From Pseudoxanthomonas composti (GTDB lineage Bacteria; Pseudomonadota; Gammaproteobacteria; Xanthomonadales; Xanthomonadaceae): 64,000 nt of DNA. Each line of letters begins with the position of its first letter. The stretch's first letter is position 1. Below the pieces are notes generated by a model. That model made no database searches. It saw nothing but the letters and a program-made list of their open reading frames with translations, and had not been told where the DNA came from. The translations under genes and the position numbers were made by a program. The DNA is taken from contig NZ_SAWZ01000009.1 in NCBI RefSeq assembly GCF_004122095.1, positions 101,692-165,691 on the forward strand, read 5' to 3'. This document shows, one piece after another, positions 42,796 to 53,126 of this stretch.

Positions 42796-43467
42796 GTGAC
42801 TGAGACCACCATCGCCCTGCCATCGCGCCACTACCGCACGCGCGGGGCGCGCCGCGCCGACCTGTGGGTGCACATCTCCGGCCTGCTGCTGGCGGTGTTC
42901 GGTGGCAGCTTCCTGATCGTGCGCTCGGCCCTGCATGCCGACGGCGCCATGGTGGCGGCCGTGGTGGTCTACGTGATCGGGCTGGCCACGATGTTCCTGT
43001 GCTCGGCCGCCTACAACTTCGCGCGCGCCTCGCGCCAGCCGCTGCTGCGCAAGCTGGACCACGCCGGCATCTTCGTGATGATCGCCGGGTCCTACACGCC
43101 CTTGCTGGTGCACGCCCTGTCCGGCACCTGGCAGTGGTCGATGACCTTGACGGTGTGGGCCATCGCCCTGTTCGGCGTGTTCGCCAAGCTCTGCCTGCCC
43201 GGACTGGGCAAGGGCTTCTGGGTGGCGATCTACCTGCTGCTGGGCTGGGTGGGGATGGCCGCGGTCAAGCCCATCGTGCAGAGCCTGGACATGCCGGTGC
43301 TGATCCTGATCGCCGCGGGCGGATTGATCTACACCATCGGCGTGTTCTTCTACATGAGCAAGCGCCTGGTGTACTTCCGCGCCATCTGGCACGGCCACGT
43401 GCTGGCCGCGGCGATCGTGCACTGGGCGGCGATGCTGCTGTGCGTGGGACCGCAGCAGGCGGGTTGA
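42796..43467 (+). CDS. Hemolysin III-family (YqfA-like) membrane protein
   Basis: A 223-residue seven-helix protein with the PAQR/hemolysin III marks: SAAYNFARASRQPLLRKLDHAGIFVMIAGSYTP, where H and D of the metal site are visible, and the late HGHVLAAAIVHW motif with two His. Members have been tied to lipid or haemolytic activity, but this is not proven for most. GTG 42796 follows GAGGAAA. Confidence 0.88.
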   Translation: MTETTIALPSRHYRTRGARRADLWVHISGLLLAVFGGSFLIVRSALHADGAMVAAVVVYVIGLATMFLCSAAYNFARASRQPLLRKLDHAGIFVMIAGSYTPLLVHALSGTWQWSMTLTVWAIALFGVFAKLCLPGLGKGFWVAIYLLLGWVGMAAVKPIVQSLDMPVLILIAAGGLIYTIGVFFYMSKRLVYFRAIWHGHVLAAAIVHWAAMLLCVGPQQAG

Positions 43468-43796
43468 GCGCGTAGGCGTCAGCAGGCCAGCCTGGCGGAG
43501 GCTTGGCCGGTCGGATCGAGGGTCAGCATAGGGCAGGGGGCCGGGCCCGCGCGCACGGGTGCGTCTTCCGCGCGGCGCACCCGCGCTGCGCGGGCCGGCT
43601 TCGCGCATCCGGATGCTGCAGCTGCGCGTTGGGGTCTTTGCAAGCGACTGATTCCTCAAGGTTCATCCCCTCGCAGGGTCCGCCTGGGACCTCTGGCATG
43701 GGGCGGGCCTGTGGCGAGCCGGTAGGATCGGGGGCCCCGCCGCGCGCCTTGCCGCGGCGTTGGGTCTTCCGCGTTCCATCGTCGAAAAGAAGGGTC
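43468..43796. other. Spacer upstream of the DPP IV-like gene
   Basis: No gene is seen in these 329 bases. A TAGGAT hexamer at 43723-43728 could be a -10, but lacks a matching -35. Confidence 0.5.
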
Positions 43797-46121
43797 ATGT
43801 CCGCCACCATCACGTCCTCGCCCCTGCTGGGGGCCCTGCTGCTCGGCGCCTTTGCCGCGCCCGCGCTCGCCCAGACCTCCACGCTGACCGCCGCCGATTA
43901 CCTGCGGGCCGATGCGCTCAACAGCTACAACGCGCAACTGCTGGTCGACCACGCCGTCAGCCGCGTCACCTGGCTGGACGAAGGCCGCTTCGTCTACACC
44001 GACCACGATGCGCGCGGCGACCACCTGCTGCTGACCGACGCTGCTACGGGCAAGACCGCCCCGCTTTTCAATGGCAAGGCGCTGGCCGCCTCGCTGGACC
44101 GGCTGCTGGAGACCAGGGACAAGCCGATCAAGGTCGAAAAGATCTCCTCGCGCGGGATGGCGCTGGACGCGCAGGGGCGCCTCCGCTTCACCGTGCGCGG
44201 CACCGACGTGGCCTGCGATGCCAAGGCGCGCTGCGCCAAGGTCTACGCCAAGGCCGGCGCCGAGCCGGGCAACCTGTCGCCAGACAAGAAGTCCGAGGCC
44301 TTCATCCGCGACTGGAACCTGTGGGTGCGCGACCTGGCGACCGGCAAGGAGACCCAGCTGACCACCGATGGCATCAAGGACTACGGCTACGCCACCGACA
44401 ACGCCGGCTGGAAGCACACCGACGCGGCCATCCTGGAGTGGTCGCCGGACTCGCGCAAGATCGCCACCTTCCAGCAGGACCAGCGCAAGAGCAGCGACAT
44501 GTACCTGGTCACCACCAATGTCGGTGCGCCCAAGCTGCACGCCTGGAAGTATCCGCTGCCGGGGGACAAGGACGTGACCATGATCGAGCGCGTCATCATC
44601 GACGTGCCGACCCGCAAGCTCACCCGCCTGCAGATGGAACCGGACCAGCACCGCTCCACGCAGTGCGACGACATCAGCTGCGGCAACGACGGTGGCTGGG
44701 ACGACGTGAAGTGGGCGCCGGACAGCCGCACGGTGGCCTTCGTGTCCACCTCGCGCTTCCACAAGGACGCCTGGTTCCGCATCGCCGATGCCGCCACCGG
44801 CCAGGTGCGCACCGTGTTCTCCGAACACGTCAAGACCCATTACGAAAGCGGCAACGGCACGGCCAGCTGGGCCTACCTGCCCGAGACCAACGAGGCGGTC
44901 TGGTTCTCCGAGCGCAGCGACTGGGGCCAGCTGTACCTGTACGACCTGGGCAGCGGCAAGCTCAAGCACGCCATCACCAGCGGGCAGGGCAATGTCACCG
45001 AGCTGCTCAAGGTCGATGCCGCCTCGCGCACCGCCTGGTTCCGCGGCGTGGGCCGGACCGAGGGCGTCAATCCGTACTACCAGCAGTTCTGGAAGGTCAG
45101 CCTGGACGGCGGCGAGCCGACGCTGCTGACGCCCGAGGCCAGCGACCACATCGTCTCGCTCTCGCCCGACGGCAAGCTGTTCGTCGATGCCGCCTCCACC
45201 ACCACCGAGCCGACCGTCACCACGCTGCGCAGCAGCGACACCGGCCGCATCGTGCGCAAGGTGGCCACCGCCGACATCACGCGCCTGAAGGCCGCCGGCT
45301 GGGTGCCGCCAGTGCCGTTCACGGTCAAGGCCCGCGACGGCAAGACCGACCTGTACGGGGTGATGTTCAAGCCCGCCAACTTCGATGCGGCCAAGAAGTA
45401 CCCGGTGGTCGATTACATCTATCCGGGTCCGCAGGTGGGCTCGGTGCGCGGCCGTAGCTTCCTGGCCGGCCACGGCGACAACCAGTCGCTGGCCGAGCTG
45501 GGCTTCATCGTCGTCGCCCTGGACGGCATGGGCACGCCGTGGCGCTCCAAGTCCTTCCACGATGCGTGGTATGGCGACATGGGCGACAACACGCTGCCCG
45601 ACCAGGTTGCGGGCCTGAAGGAGCTGGGCGCGCGCTATTCGTGGATGGACCTGGCGCGGGTCGGCATCTGGGGCCATTCCGGCGGCGGCAACGCGTCCAC
45701 CGGGGCGATGCTGCGCTATCCGGACTTCTTCAAGGTGGCCTGGTCCGAGAGCGGCAATCACGACAACCGGGGCTATGAGGACGACTGGGCCGAGCGCTAT
45801 CACGGCGAGCTGATCAGCAAGGACGGCAAGAGTAACTACGACGATCAGGCCAACCAGAATCATGCGGCCAAGCTCAAGGGCAAGCTGATGCTGGCGCACG
45901 GCACGCTGGACGACAACGTGCCGCCTTATTCGAGCCTGCTGGTGGCCGATGCGCTGATCAAGGCCAACAAGGATTTCGACATGCTGATGATCCCCAATGC
46001 GCGGCATGGCTACGGCAAGGTCACGCCATACGTGACGCGTCGGCGTTGGGATTACTTCGTCGAGTATCTGATGGGCGCCACGCCGCCGAAGGGTGTGGAG
46101 TTGAAGATGCCGCAGGACTGA
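43797..46121 (+). CDS. Exported dipeptidyl-peptidase IV-like S9 peptidase
   Basis: A 774-residue serine peptidase with a signal peptide (cleaved near residue 25, ALAQ). The N-terminal beta-propeller covers about residues 60-520. The C-terminal alpha/beta-hydrolase domain has GHSGGGN with Ser628, the acid in GTLDDNV and the His in ARHGYG. The Glu pair usually used for N-terminus recognition was not located, so the exopeptidase specificity is inferred from overall similarity. Xanthomonads use such enzymes to cut proline-containing peptides outside the cytoplasm. Confidence 0.9.
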   Translation: MSATITSSPLLGALLLGAFAAPALAQTSTLTAADYLRADALNSYNAQLLVDHAVSRVTWLDEGRFVYTDHDARGDHLLLTDAATGKTAPLFNGKALAASLDRLLETRDKPIKVEKISSRGMALDAQGRLRFTVRGTDVACDAKARCAKVYAKAGAEPGNLSPDKKSEAFIRDWNLWVRDLATGKETQLTTDGIKDYGYATDNAGWKHTDAAILEWSPDSRKIATFQQDQRKSSDMYLVTTNVGAPKLHAWKYPLPGDKDVTMIERVIIDVPTRKLTRLQMEPDQHRSTQCDDISCGNDGGWDDVKWAPDSRTVAFVSTSRFHKDAWFRIADAATGQVRTVFSEHVKTHYESGNGTASWAYLPETNEAVWFSERSDWGQLYLYDLGSGKLKHAITSGQGNVTELLKVDAASRTAWFRGVGRTEGVNPYYQQFWKVSLDGGEPTLLTPEASDHIVSLSPDGKLFVDAASTTTEPTVTTLRSSDTGRIVRKVATADITRLKAAGWVPPVPFTVKARDGKTDLYGVMFKPANFDAAKKYPVVDYIYPGPQVGSVRGRSFLAGHGDNQSLAELGFIVVALDGMGTPWRSKSFHDAWYGDMGDNTLPDQVAGLKELGARYSWMDLARVGIWGHSGGGNASTGAMLRYPDFFKVAWSESGNHDNRGYEDDWAERYHGELISKDGKSNYDDQANQNHAAKLKGKLMLAHGTLDDNVPPYSSLLVADALIKANKDFDMLMIPNARHGYGKVTPYVTRRRWDYFVEYLMGATPPKGVELKMPQD

Positions 46122-46148
46122 TCGTTTTCTCTTGCGGATGGCATGAGG

Positions 46149-46182
46149 AGAGCCGGGGCTGGTGAGCAGCTCCGGCTCTTTT
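46149..46182 (+). terminator. Intrinsic terminator of the DPP IV-like gene
   Basis: AGAGCCGG (46149-46156) pairs with CCGGCTCT (46172-46179) around a structured loop, followed by TTTTG. It lies about 28 bases after the stop. Confidence 0.8.
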
Positions 46183-46214
46183 GCTTTGTTGGTTTTTGCT
46201 GCGTTGAGGTTTGG

Positions 46215-47065
<851 letters not shown>

Positions 47066-47253
47066 CCGTCGATAGATGCTTCGCGCAAGCGCGCAGTGCG
47101 CGTTTTGCAGAGAAGTCAAAGGAAAGCCCTCGATCTCGACCTCGCAGTCAAATCCACCGCATCTGCACGGCGCGATGACAAGTAGTAACAGATCACACCA
47201 GCCAAACCCCACGTCTCGCCACCCGAGACGCCCGGCGCGATACTGAGCGCCGC

Positions 47254-48318
47254 ATGCGCAAGATCCTTCACATCGACATGGACGCCTTCTACGCGTCGGT
47301 CGAACAGCGTGACGACCCGTCCCTGCGCGGCAAGCCCGTGGTGGTCGGCGGCGGCAGCGCGCGCGGCGTGGTGTGCGCCGCCAGCTACGAGGCGCGCAAG
47401 TACGGCATCCGCTCGGCCATGCCCGGCTCGCGCGCACGCCGGCTGTGCCCGGATGCCGTCTTCATCCCCCCCGATTTCGCCCGCTACAAGCGCGTCTCGC
47501 GCCAGGTGCGCGAGATCTTCCTGCAGCACACCGACCTGGTGCAGCCGCTGTCCCTGGACGAGGCCTACCTGGACGTCACCGCGCCGAAGATCGCCTCGCC
47601 CAGCGCCACCGCCACCGCCCAGACCATCCGCGCCCAGATCTTCGAGGTCACCCAGCTGACCGCCTCGGCCGGCGTGGCGCCCAACAAGTTCCTGGCCAAG
47701 ATCGCCTCGGACTGGAACAAGCCCAACGGCCAGTTCGTGATCAAGCCCGCCCAGGTCGAGGCCTTCCTCACGCCGCTGCCGGTGGGGCGCATCCCTGGCG
47801 TGGGCAAGGTGGCCGAGCGCAAGCTGGCCGAGATGGGCATCGACACGGTGGGCGACCTGCGCGCCTTCACCCTCGAGGAGCTGGGGCAGCGTTTCGGGCG
47901 CTTCGGCGAGGCGCTCTACCGCCGCGCGCGCGGCATCGACGAGCGGCCGGTGGAGCCGGACCAGCCGGTGCAATCGATCTCGGCCGAGGACACCTTCGAG
48001 CACGACCTGCCGCTGTCCGAGCTGGATGCGGCCATCGTGCACATGGCCGAACGCGCCTGGGCCGCCACCCGCAAGACCGACCGGGTCGGCTGCACCGTCG
48101 TGCTCAAGCTCAAGACCGCGCAGTTCCGCATCCTCACCCGCAGCTTCACGCCCGAGGCGCCGCCGGCCTCGCTGGCCGAGTTCACCCGCATCGCCCTGTC
48201 GCTGCGCGATCGCGTGGCGCTGCCGGCCAGCACGCGCTACCGGCTGGTCGGCGTAGGCCTGGGCGGCTTTCGCGACCGCGAGGAGATGCCGATGCAGGGC
48301 GCCTTGTTCGCCGAATGA
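47254..48318 (+). CDS. dinB: DNA polymerase IV (translesion)
   Basis: A 354-residue Y-family polymerase. The catalytic acidic residues are in HIDMDAFYASVEQ and SLDEAYLD; the steric and dNTP region KYGIRSAMPG, little finger and C-terminal clamp-binding QGALF are present. It bypasses lesions and makes -1 frameshifts. No LexA box could be identified in the 180 bases upstream, and it follows a repeat island directly. Confidence 0.96.
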   Translation: MRKILHIDMDAFYASVEQRDDPSLRGKPVVVGGGSARGVVCAASYEARKYGIRSAMPGSRARRLCPDAVFIPPDFARYKRVSRQVREIFLQHTDLVQPLSLDEAYLDVTAPKIASPSATATAQTIRAQIFEVTQLTASAGVAPNKFLAKIASDWNKPNGQFVIKPAQVEAFLTPLPVGRIPGVGKVAERKLAEMGIDTVGDLRAFTLEELGQRFGRFGEALYRRARGIDERPVEPDQPVQSISAEDTFEHDLPLSELDAAIVHMAERAWAATRKTDRVGCTVVLKLKTAQFRILTRSFTPEAPPASLAEFTRIALSLRDRVALPASTRYRLVGVGLGGFRDREEMPMQGALFAE

Positions 48319-48355
48319 GGCCGGCATTGACGCTGGCGTGACCGGCGTCAAAACT

Positions 48356-48673
48356 ATGCAACAGGCAGGTACGCCACGACAGCTCAGGGAGATCCAGGTG
48401 CAGGAATCGTTGGCGCAACGCCTCCGCAGTACGGCCTTTCAGCGCCTGGCGCTGATGATCAGCTTGGGGTTCTGCCTGTTGGGCGTTGGCGCCCATCCGC
48501 TCTGGTTCTCCGCCGCCTTCCTGTTCCAGGCCCTGGGGCTGATGTTCCGTCCCCGCACGCAGATCATCGGCTGGGTGCTGGCCGCCGTGGCGGTGTCCTG
48601 GTTCCTGTTCGTGGGCGGGTATGAGGTCGGCGCGGACCTGGCACTGCGCGAGCACGCCGTCGCCGCGCACTGA
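48356..48673 (+). CDS. Small membrane protein of unknown function
   Basis: A ~105-residue protein with a charged N-terminal ~30 residues and two or three helices (ALMISLGFCLLGVGAHPLWFSAAFLFQALGLMF and QIIGWVLAAVAVSWFLFVGGYE). No family was recognised. ATG 48356 or the GTG 18 bases earlier could be the start; neither has a strong ribosome-binding site. It lies between dinB and gph and may be co-transcribed with dinB. Confidence 0.55.
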   Translation: MQQAGTPRQLREIQVQESLAQRLRSTAFQRLALMISLGFCLLGVGAHPLWFSAAFLFQALGLMFRPRTQIIGWVLAAVAVSWFLFVGGYEVGADLALREHAVAAH

Positions 48674-48694
48674 GGGCCCGCGCCACCCAGCCCC

Positions 48695-48700
48695 TACAAT
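48695..48700 (+). promoter_or_regulatory. -10-like element for gph
   Basis: TACAAT lies 22 bp before the gph ATG, implying a very short leader. No -35 is clear. Confidence 0.4.
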
Positions 48701-48721
48701 GGCCGCCCCCGCAGCCGGAGC

Positions 48722-49390
48722 ATGCCCTTGTTCAACGCCACGTCCTTTCCGTTTCCGCTGGTGATCTTCGACCTGGACGGCACCCTGGTGGACAGCGCGC
48801 CGGACATCGCCCAGGCGGTCAACCGCACGCTGACCGACTGGAACCTGCGCAACTTCGACCTGGCGCAGATCACGCTGTGGATCGGCGAGGGCTCGCGGGT
48901 GCTGATCACCCGCGCCTTCCAGGCGGCGGGAAGCGATGCGGACATCGACCAAGTCATGCCGGGCTTCCTCAAGCATTACGGCGACACCGCGCTGGACGGG
49001 CAGGCTTACCCGGGCGTGGCCGAGACCTTGCAGGCGCTGCATGAAGGCGGCATCAAGCTGGCGCTGTGCACCAACAAGCCCGAGCAGTTCGTCCGCCCCC
49101 TGCTGGCCGCCCGGGGGCTGCTGAAGTTCTTCGACGACATCGTCGGCGGCGACACCCTGCCCGAGCGCAAGCCCAGCGGCGTGCCGCTCCGGTATCTGGC
49201 CGACCAGTTCGGCCTGCCGGTGACGCGCTGCCTGATGGTAGGCGACTCCGAAAGCGACCTGCGCGCGGCCCAGGACGCCACCATGTCGGTGGTGATGGTC
49301 AGCTATGGCTATCGCAAGTCATTGGATCTGGCGAGCGCCGGCGCCTATGCCGTCATCGACGACATGCCGGCGCTGTTGAACCTGCGTTGA
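48722..49390 (+). CDS. gph: Phosphoglycolate phosphatase, HAD family
   Basis: A 222-residue HAD hydrolase with motif I DLDGTLVDS (Asp nucleophile), motif II CTNKP, motif III Lys in ERKPSG and motif IV VGDSESDL. It removes 2-phosphoglycolate, including that formed by repair of 3'-phosphoglycolate DNA ends, which suits the position near dinB. Length is typical of Gph. Confidence 0.92.
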   Translation: MPLFNATSFPFPLVIFDLDGTLVDSAPDIAQAVNRTLTDWNLRNFDLAQITLWIGEGSRVLITRAFQAAGSDADIDQVMPGFLKHYGDTALDGQAYPGVAETLQALHEGGIKLALCTNKPEQFVRPLLAARGLLKFFDDIVGGDTLPERKPSGVPLRYLADQFGLPVTRCLMVGDSESDLRAAQDATMSVVMVSYGYRKSLDLASAGAYAVIDDMPALLNLR

Positions 49391-49572
49391 GACTGGCGTG
49401 AAGACACTGCGGCGGCGCGGTGCCGGTCAAACCGAGCTGCCGCGCAGCCAAGCCCGCCTGGGCGTGAAGAACGTTTGTTTCCGGAGACGACGACGCCGGC
49501 CAGGTGCTCACTTGCCGTGAACCTGCCCAGGATCACCGTCCGGCCACCCCCAAGGCCTAACGAGGATTCCAA

Positions 49573-49917
49573 ATGAAGACTTCACTGATCAGCGCCGTTG
49601 CCCTGACCTTCGCCCTGGCCGGCGCCCCAGCCTTTGCACAGGACCACGCTGCCATGCAGCACGGGGACAAGAAGATGGAGTCGGAGCAGCCCGGCACCGA
49701 CACCTGGATCACCACCAAGGTCAAGAGCAGCCTGCTCGCTGCCGACGGCGTGTCCGGCACCGACGTCAAGGTCGAGACCAAGAACAGCGTGGTCTGGCTG
49801 AGCGGCACGGTCGGCTCGAAGGCCGAGAAGGACAAGGCCGTGGCCAAGGCCAAAGGCATCGAGGGCGTGACCAAGGTCGACGCGAGCAAGCTGATGGTGT
49901 CCAAGGCTGCGCGCTGA
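49573..49917 (+). CDS. Periplasmic BON-domain protein
   Basis: A 114-residue protein: signal peptide (about 1-22, PAFAQ), a short linker, then one BON domain (TWITTKVKSSLLAADGVSGTDVKVETKNSVVWLSGTVGSKAEKDKAV). Single-BON proteins resemble OsmY-type envelope stress proteins that bind membranes or lipoprotein surfaces. It is followed by a bidirectional terminator. Confidence 0.9.
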   Translation: MKTSLISAVALTFALAGAPAFAQDHAAMQHGDKKMESEQPGTDTWITTKVKSSLLAADGVSGTDVKVETKNSVVWLSGTVGSKAEKDKAVAKAKGIEGVTKVDASKLMVSKAAR

Positions 49918-49961
49918 CCGCAGTCCCAGTGCGGCGGCGCTAGGCGCCGCCTCCGCCAATG

Positions 49962-49989
49962 AAAAAGCCGGCTGCAAAGCCGGCTTTTT
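49962..49989. terminator. Bidirectional terminator between BON gene and btuB
   Basis: AAAAAGCCGGC and GCCGGCTTTTT form an 11-bp stem with a six-base loop. It serves both convergent genes. Confidence 0.95.
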
Positions 49990-50008
49990 CGTTGCAACGA
50001 TCAGCCGA

Positions 50009-51862
50009 TCAGTTCGCCGGTTGCCAACGGATGCTCACCGCGTATTGGCGGTCGGGCTGGTTGTACCAGGCCAGGGTCTGGTAGTCGCGGTCGAACACAT
50101 TGGTGGCCTTGGCCTGCAGACGCCAGTCGGCGTTCAAGGCGTATTCCACGCGCACGTCCATGGTGCCGTAGCCGGCCAGGCGCACGGTGTTGGCCACGTT
50201 GTCGAAGCGATGGCCGCTGCCGAAGCCGGTCACCCCGAAGCGGAAATCGCCGATGGCGTAGTCCAGATCCAAGCGCGCAGTGTTGCGCGCGCGACGGGCC
50301 AGCAGGTTGTCCTGGTTCAGGCCGCCGCTGTCATCGCGCGGATCGGTGTGGCTGAGCTGGGCGTTGATGTCCAAGCCGGCCAGGGTGACAAAACCGGTCA
50401 GCTCGGCGCCGCGGATCCTGGCCTTTTCCACGTTGACGATATTGAAGGCGCTGTCGAAGCCGATCAGATCCTCCACGCGCGTCTCGTAGGCATTGAAGGT
50501 CCAGTTCCAGCCCTGCCCGTACTGGGCGATGCCCAGGTTGGCGGACTTGGACTTCTCCGGCTTCAGTTCCGGATTGCTGAAGCCCGGGTAGTAGAGGTCA
50601 TTGAAGGTCGGGGCCTTGAAGCCGGTGCCGGCACTGGCGGTGAACTTGAAGCCGTTGCCGAAGCCGAAGCCGTAGCCCAGGCTGCCGGTGGTGTGCTCGC
50701 CGAACTGTTCGTTGTCGTCGCTGCGCACCGAGGCCTGCAGCGCATGCGCGCCGAAGCGGCCCTGGTACTCGGCGAACACGCCGGTGTTGTCGCGTTCGGT
50801 CTGGTCGAAGGGGGTGCTGCTGTCGAGCTGGTCGTTCAACCAGTCCGCACCCAGGCTGATCAGCTGGTCTTCGGCCACGGCGAAGTCGGCCTGCGCCGAG
50901 GCGGTATCGCGGCGGGTGGCGAAGGCGCTGGCAAAGCTGCGCGCCTGGCTGTCGGCATCGCGATAGTAGGTGTCGGACTGGTCTTCCGAGCGCCCGGCCT
51001 GCACCGTCAGCGCGAACAGCTCCGAAGCCTTCCAGCGCAGGGTACCGCCAGCCACGCGCTGCAGGTTTTCCGATTCGTTGCCGCCGAAGGCGCTGCCGTC
51101 GAACTCGTTGAAGCTGTCGGCGTTGAGGAAGTTGCCCTCCAGGCTCAGACCCTCGACCAGTTCGATGCCGGCACGCGCACTGAAGGAGGTGTTGCGGTAG
51201 CCATCGCGGTCGGGCTCATCGACGAAGCAGCCGGCGAACAGCGCAGCCGAGCCATTGCAGGCATTGATGCCATCGGTTTCCTGATACCCGGCATTGGCCG
51301 AGACCCAGCCGCGCTGGCCGCGATAGCTGAAGCCGGCGCTGTGATCGCGCAGGTCGTAGCTGCCGAAGCCGGCCTGGGCATGCAGCTGCAGGCCCGATGC
51401 GGCGCCGCGGGTGAAGATCTGGATCACCCCGCCAATGGCCTCCGAGCCGTACAGGCTCGAACGCGGGCCGCGCACGATCTCGATGCGTTCGATCTGCGAC
51501 AGCGGCAGGTCCTGAAAGGCGGTGGTGCCGGCGCTGGCCGAGCCCATGCGCACGCCGTCGATCATCACCAGCACGTGGTCCGATTCGGTTCCGCGGATGT
51601 TGAAGCTGGTCAGCTTGCCCGGCCCACCCTGGTTGCTGAAGCCGATACCGGCGCGGCCGGCCAGCAGCTCGACCAGGGAGCTGGCCTGGCTGCGGTCGAT
51701 CTCCTCGCGGTCGATGACCTGCGCGGGGACCAGGCTGTCCTGCAGCGAGATTTCGGTGCGGGTCGCGGTGACCAGGACCTGGTCCAGGTCGATGGCGTCC
51801 TCGGCCAGGGCCAGGGAAGGAAGGCCCAGCGCGATGGCCAGGGAAAGAAGGCGGTACTGCAT
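50009..51862 (-). CDS. btuB: TonB-dependent vitamin B12 outer-membrane receptor
   Basis: A 617-residue TonB receptor: signal peptide (residues 1-20, LALA), TonB box DQVLVTAT at about 27-34, plug domain (SSLVELLAGRAGIGFSNQGG, VLVMIDGVRMG, IERIEIVRGPRSSLYGSEAIGGVI), then a 22-strand barrel ending with an aromatic-rich strand. The assignment to BtuB rests on the cobalamin riboswitch in its leader and on length. It is monocistronic. Confidence 0.92.
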   Translation of the reverse strand: MQYRLLSLAIALGLPSLALAEDAIDLDQVLVTATRTEISLQDSLVPAQVIDREEIDRSQASSLVELLAGRAGIGFSNQGGPGKLTSFNIRGTESDHVLVMIDGVRMGSASAGTTAFQDLPLSQIERIEIVRGPRSSLYGSEAIGGVIQIFTRGAASGLQLHAQAGFGSYDLRDHSAGFSYRGQRGWVSANAGYQETDGINACNGSAALFAGCFVDEPDRDGYRNTSFSARAGIELVEGLSLEGNFLNADSFNEFDGSAFGGNESENLQRVAGGTLRWKASELFALTVQAGRSEDQSDTYYRDADSQARSFASAFATRRDTASAQADFAVAEDQLISLGADWLNDQLDSSTPFDQTERDNTGVFAEYQGRFGAHALQASVRSDDNEQFGEHTTGSLGYGFGFGNGFKFTASAGTGFKAPTFNDLYYPGFSNPELKPEKSKSANLGIAQYGQGWNWTFNAYETRVEDLIGFDSAFNIVNVEKARIRGAELTGFVTLAGLDINAQLSHTDPRDDSGGLNQDNLLARRARNTARLDLDYAIGDFRFGVTGFGSGHRFDNVANTVRLAGYGTMDVRVEYALNADWRLQAKATNVFDRDYQTLAWYNQPDRQYAVSIRWQPAN

Positions 51863-52017
51863 GAGGGTGTCTGCTCCGCGCGCGCAATGGGGTGCACGCC
51901 TTGGAAGGAAGGAAGATCGGAGGCGGCAGACAAGCAGCGGGCGACATCGTCGGCCTTGCATGCAGGCACGCCGATGCGGCACGCCACGACGCCCACCGCA
52001 TCGCAACCCGTGGACTT

Positions 52018-52215
52018 CCAGGCCGGTCTCCGGACTTGCGAGCGGCGCATCCAGCGCACCCCGGCGACGCCTTCCCATGCGCGGTTGCGCACAGTGGCCG
52101 ATGTCGCCGATTGACTCGCTTACCGTTGCGGGGGCAGTGCCGGACTCATCCCGAGGGATCCACCGGCTTCCCGTTTCAACCCCAGGGCGCCGAACACGCG
52201 CGAGAGGTCACCTGA
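52018..52215 (-). ncRNA. Cobalamin (AdoCbl) riboswitch in the btuB leader
   Basis: On the minus strand the conserved blocks appear in order: GAAACGGGAAGCCGGTG, CCGGCACTGCCCCCGCAAC then GGTAA, CACTGTGCGC, GGGAAGGCG and AGTCCGGAGACCGGCC. The remaining ~155 bases to the ATG (51863-52017) are available for the expression platform. Ligand binding is expected to shut off BtuB synthesis. Confidence 0.93.
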
Positions 52216-52275
52216 AAGCGGGCGCAAGTGTACGCCAGTGCGCGCCGCAGGAGGCGGCGCCGGACGCGCAGACCT

Positions 52276-52644
52276 TCAATCCTCGCGGTCGGGGCTGTCG
52301 AAGAAATCCAGCGACGGGGCGCTGTCCTCGTGCTCGCGATGGGTGGTGGTCACCGGCGCGGCGGCCGGGCGCCCGCGCGGCGCGGGCAGCAGGGCCGAGG
52401 CCGCCTCCACGGCCTGCACCAGTTCCTGCCGGCGATGCTCGGGGATCTCCTGCCAGTGGCAGTCCACCAGCGCCCCTTCCAGCGAGTACAGCAGGTTGAG
52501 GCTGGGCCGGAAGCCGGCGCGACGGATGCGCATGAAGGCATCCACGGCGCCGGCGGCCTTGAGGTCTTCCGCGCTACGCAGGCCGACCTGGCGCAGCCAG
52601 GCGGCGGACTTGGGACCGATGTTGCGCAGTGCGGTGACAGTCAT
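52276..52644 (-). CDS. TfoX C-terminal-domain protein
   Basis: A 122-residue protein with a TfoX_C helix-hairpin-helix domain (LRNIGPKSAAWLRQVGLRSAEDLKAAGAVDAFMRIRR), followed by an acidic, Pro-rich tail (about 85-122). It lacks the TfoX N-terminal domain. Its start overlaps the upstream stop by four bases, so it is coupled to the sulfoxide reductase gene. The function is unknown; a role in competence is not implied. Confidence 0.85.
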   Translation of the reverse strand: MTVTALRNIGPKSAAWLRQVGLRSAEDLKAAGAVDAFMRIRRAGFRPSLNLLYSLEGALVDCHWQEIPEHRRQELVQAVEAASALLPAPRGRPAAAPVTTTHREHEDSAPSLDFFDSPDRED

Positions 52645-53126
52645 GGCAGGGTCTCGATGAAGGCGTGCGCGATGGCTTCCAGCCCCTGCTGGTCGTCGGC
52701 ATCGAAGCGCCCGACCTTGGGACTGTCCAGGTCGAACACGCCGATCAGGGTGTCGCCCTTGTACAGCGGCACCACCACCTCCGAGCGCGAAGCCGCGTCG
52801 CAGGCGATATGGCCGGGGAATTCCTCCACGTCGTGCACGCGCTGGGTCTGGCGCGTGGTTGCCGCGGTGCCGCAGACCCCGCGCCCGAGCGCGATGCGCA
52901 CACAGGCCGGCAAGCCCTGGAAGGGCCCGACCACCAGTTCGGTGCCGTCGTAGAAGTAGAAGCCGGCCCAGTTGAGATCGGGCAGGGCGTGATAGACCAG
53001 CGCGGAGAGGTTGGCGGCGTTGGCGATGCGGTCGGTTTCGCCGTGCATCAGGCCACGCGCCTGCGCGAGCAGCTGGCCGTACTGTTCCGGCTTGCTGCCG
53101 GAGAGCGTCTGGGAAGTGAAGGACAT
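52641..53126 (-). CDS. msrC: Free methionine-(R)-sulfoxide reductase (GAF domain)
   Basis: A 161-residue GAF protein with the three catalytic cysteines of fRMsr at positions 75, 85 and 109 (PACVRI, GVCGTAA, HIACDAASRSE), the same spacing as in the E. coli enzyme. It reduces free methionine-R-sulfoxide. It is the first gene of a two-gene unit. Confidence 0.93.
   Translation of the reverse strand: MSFTSQTLSGSKPEQYGQLLAQARGLMHGETDRIANAANLSALVYHALPDLNWAGFYFYDGTELVVGPFQGLPACVRIALGRGVCGTAATTRQTQRVHDVEEFPGHIACDAASRSEVVVPLYKGDTLIGVFDLDSPKVGRFDADDQQGLEAIAHAFIETLP

Noticed and set aside
47074..47253. LexA/SOS box upstream of dinB
   Set aside because: AAGTAGTAAC near 47178 only loosely resembles a xanthomonad LexA site and is not a palindrome.
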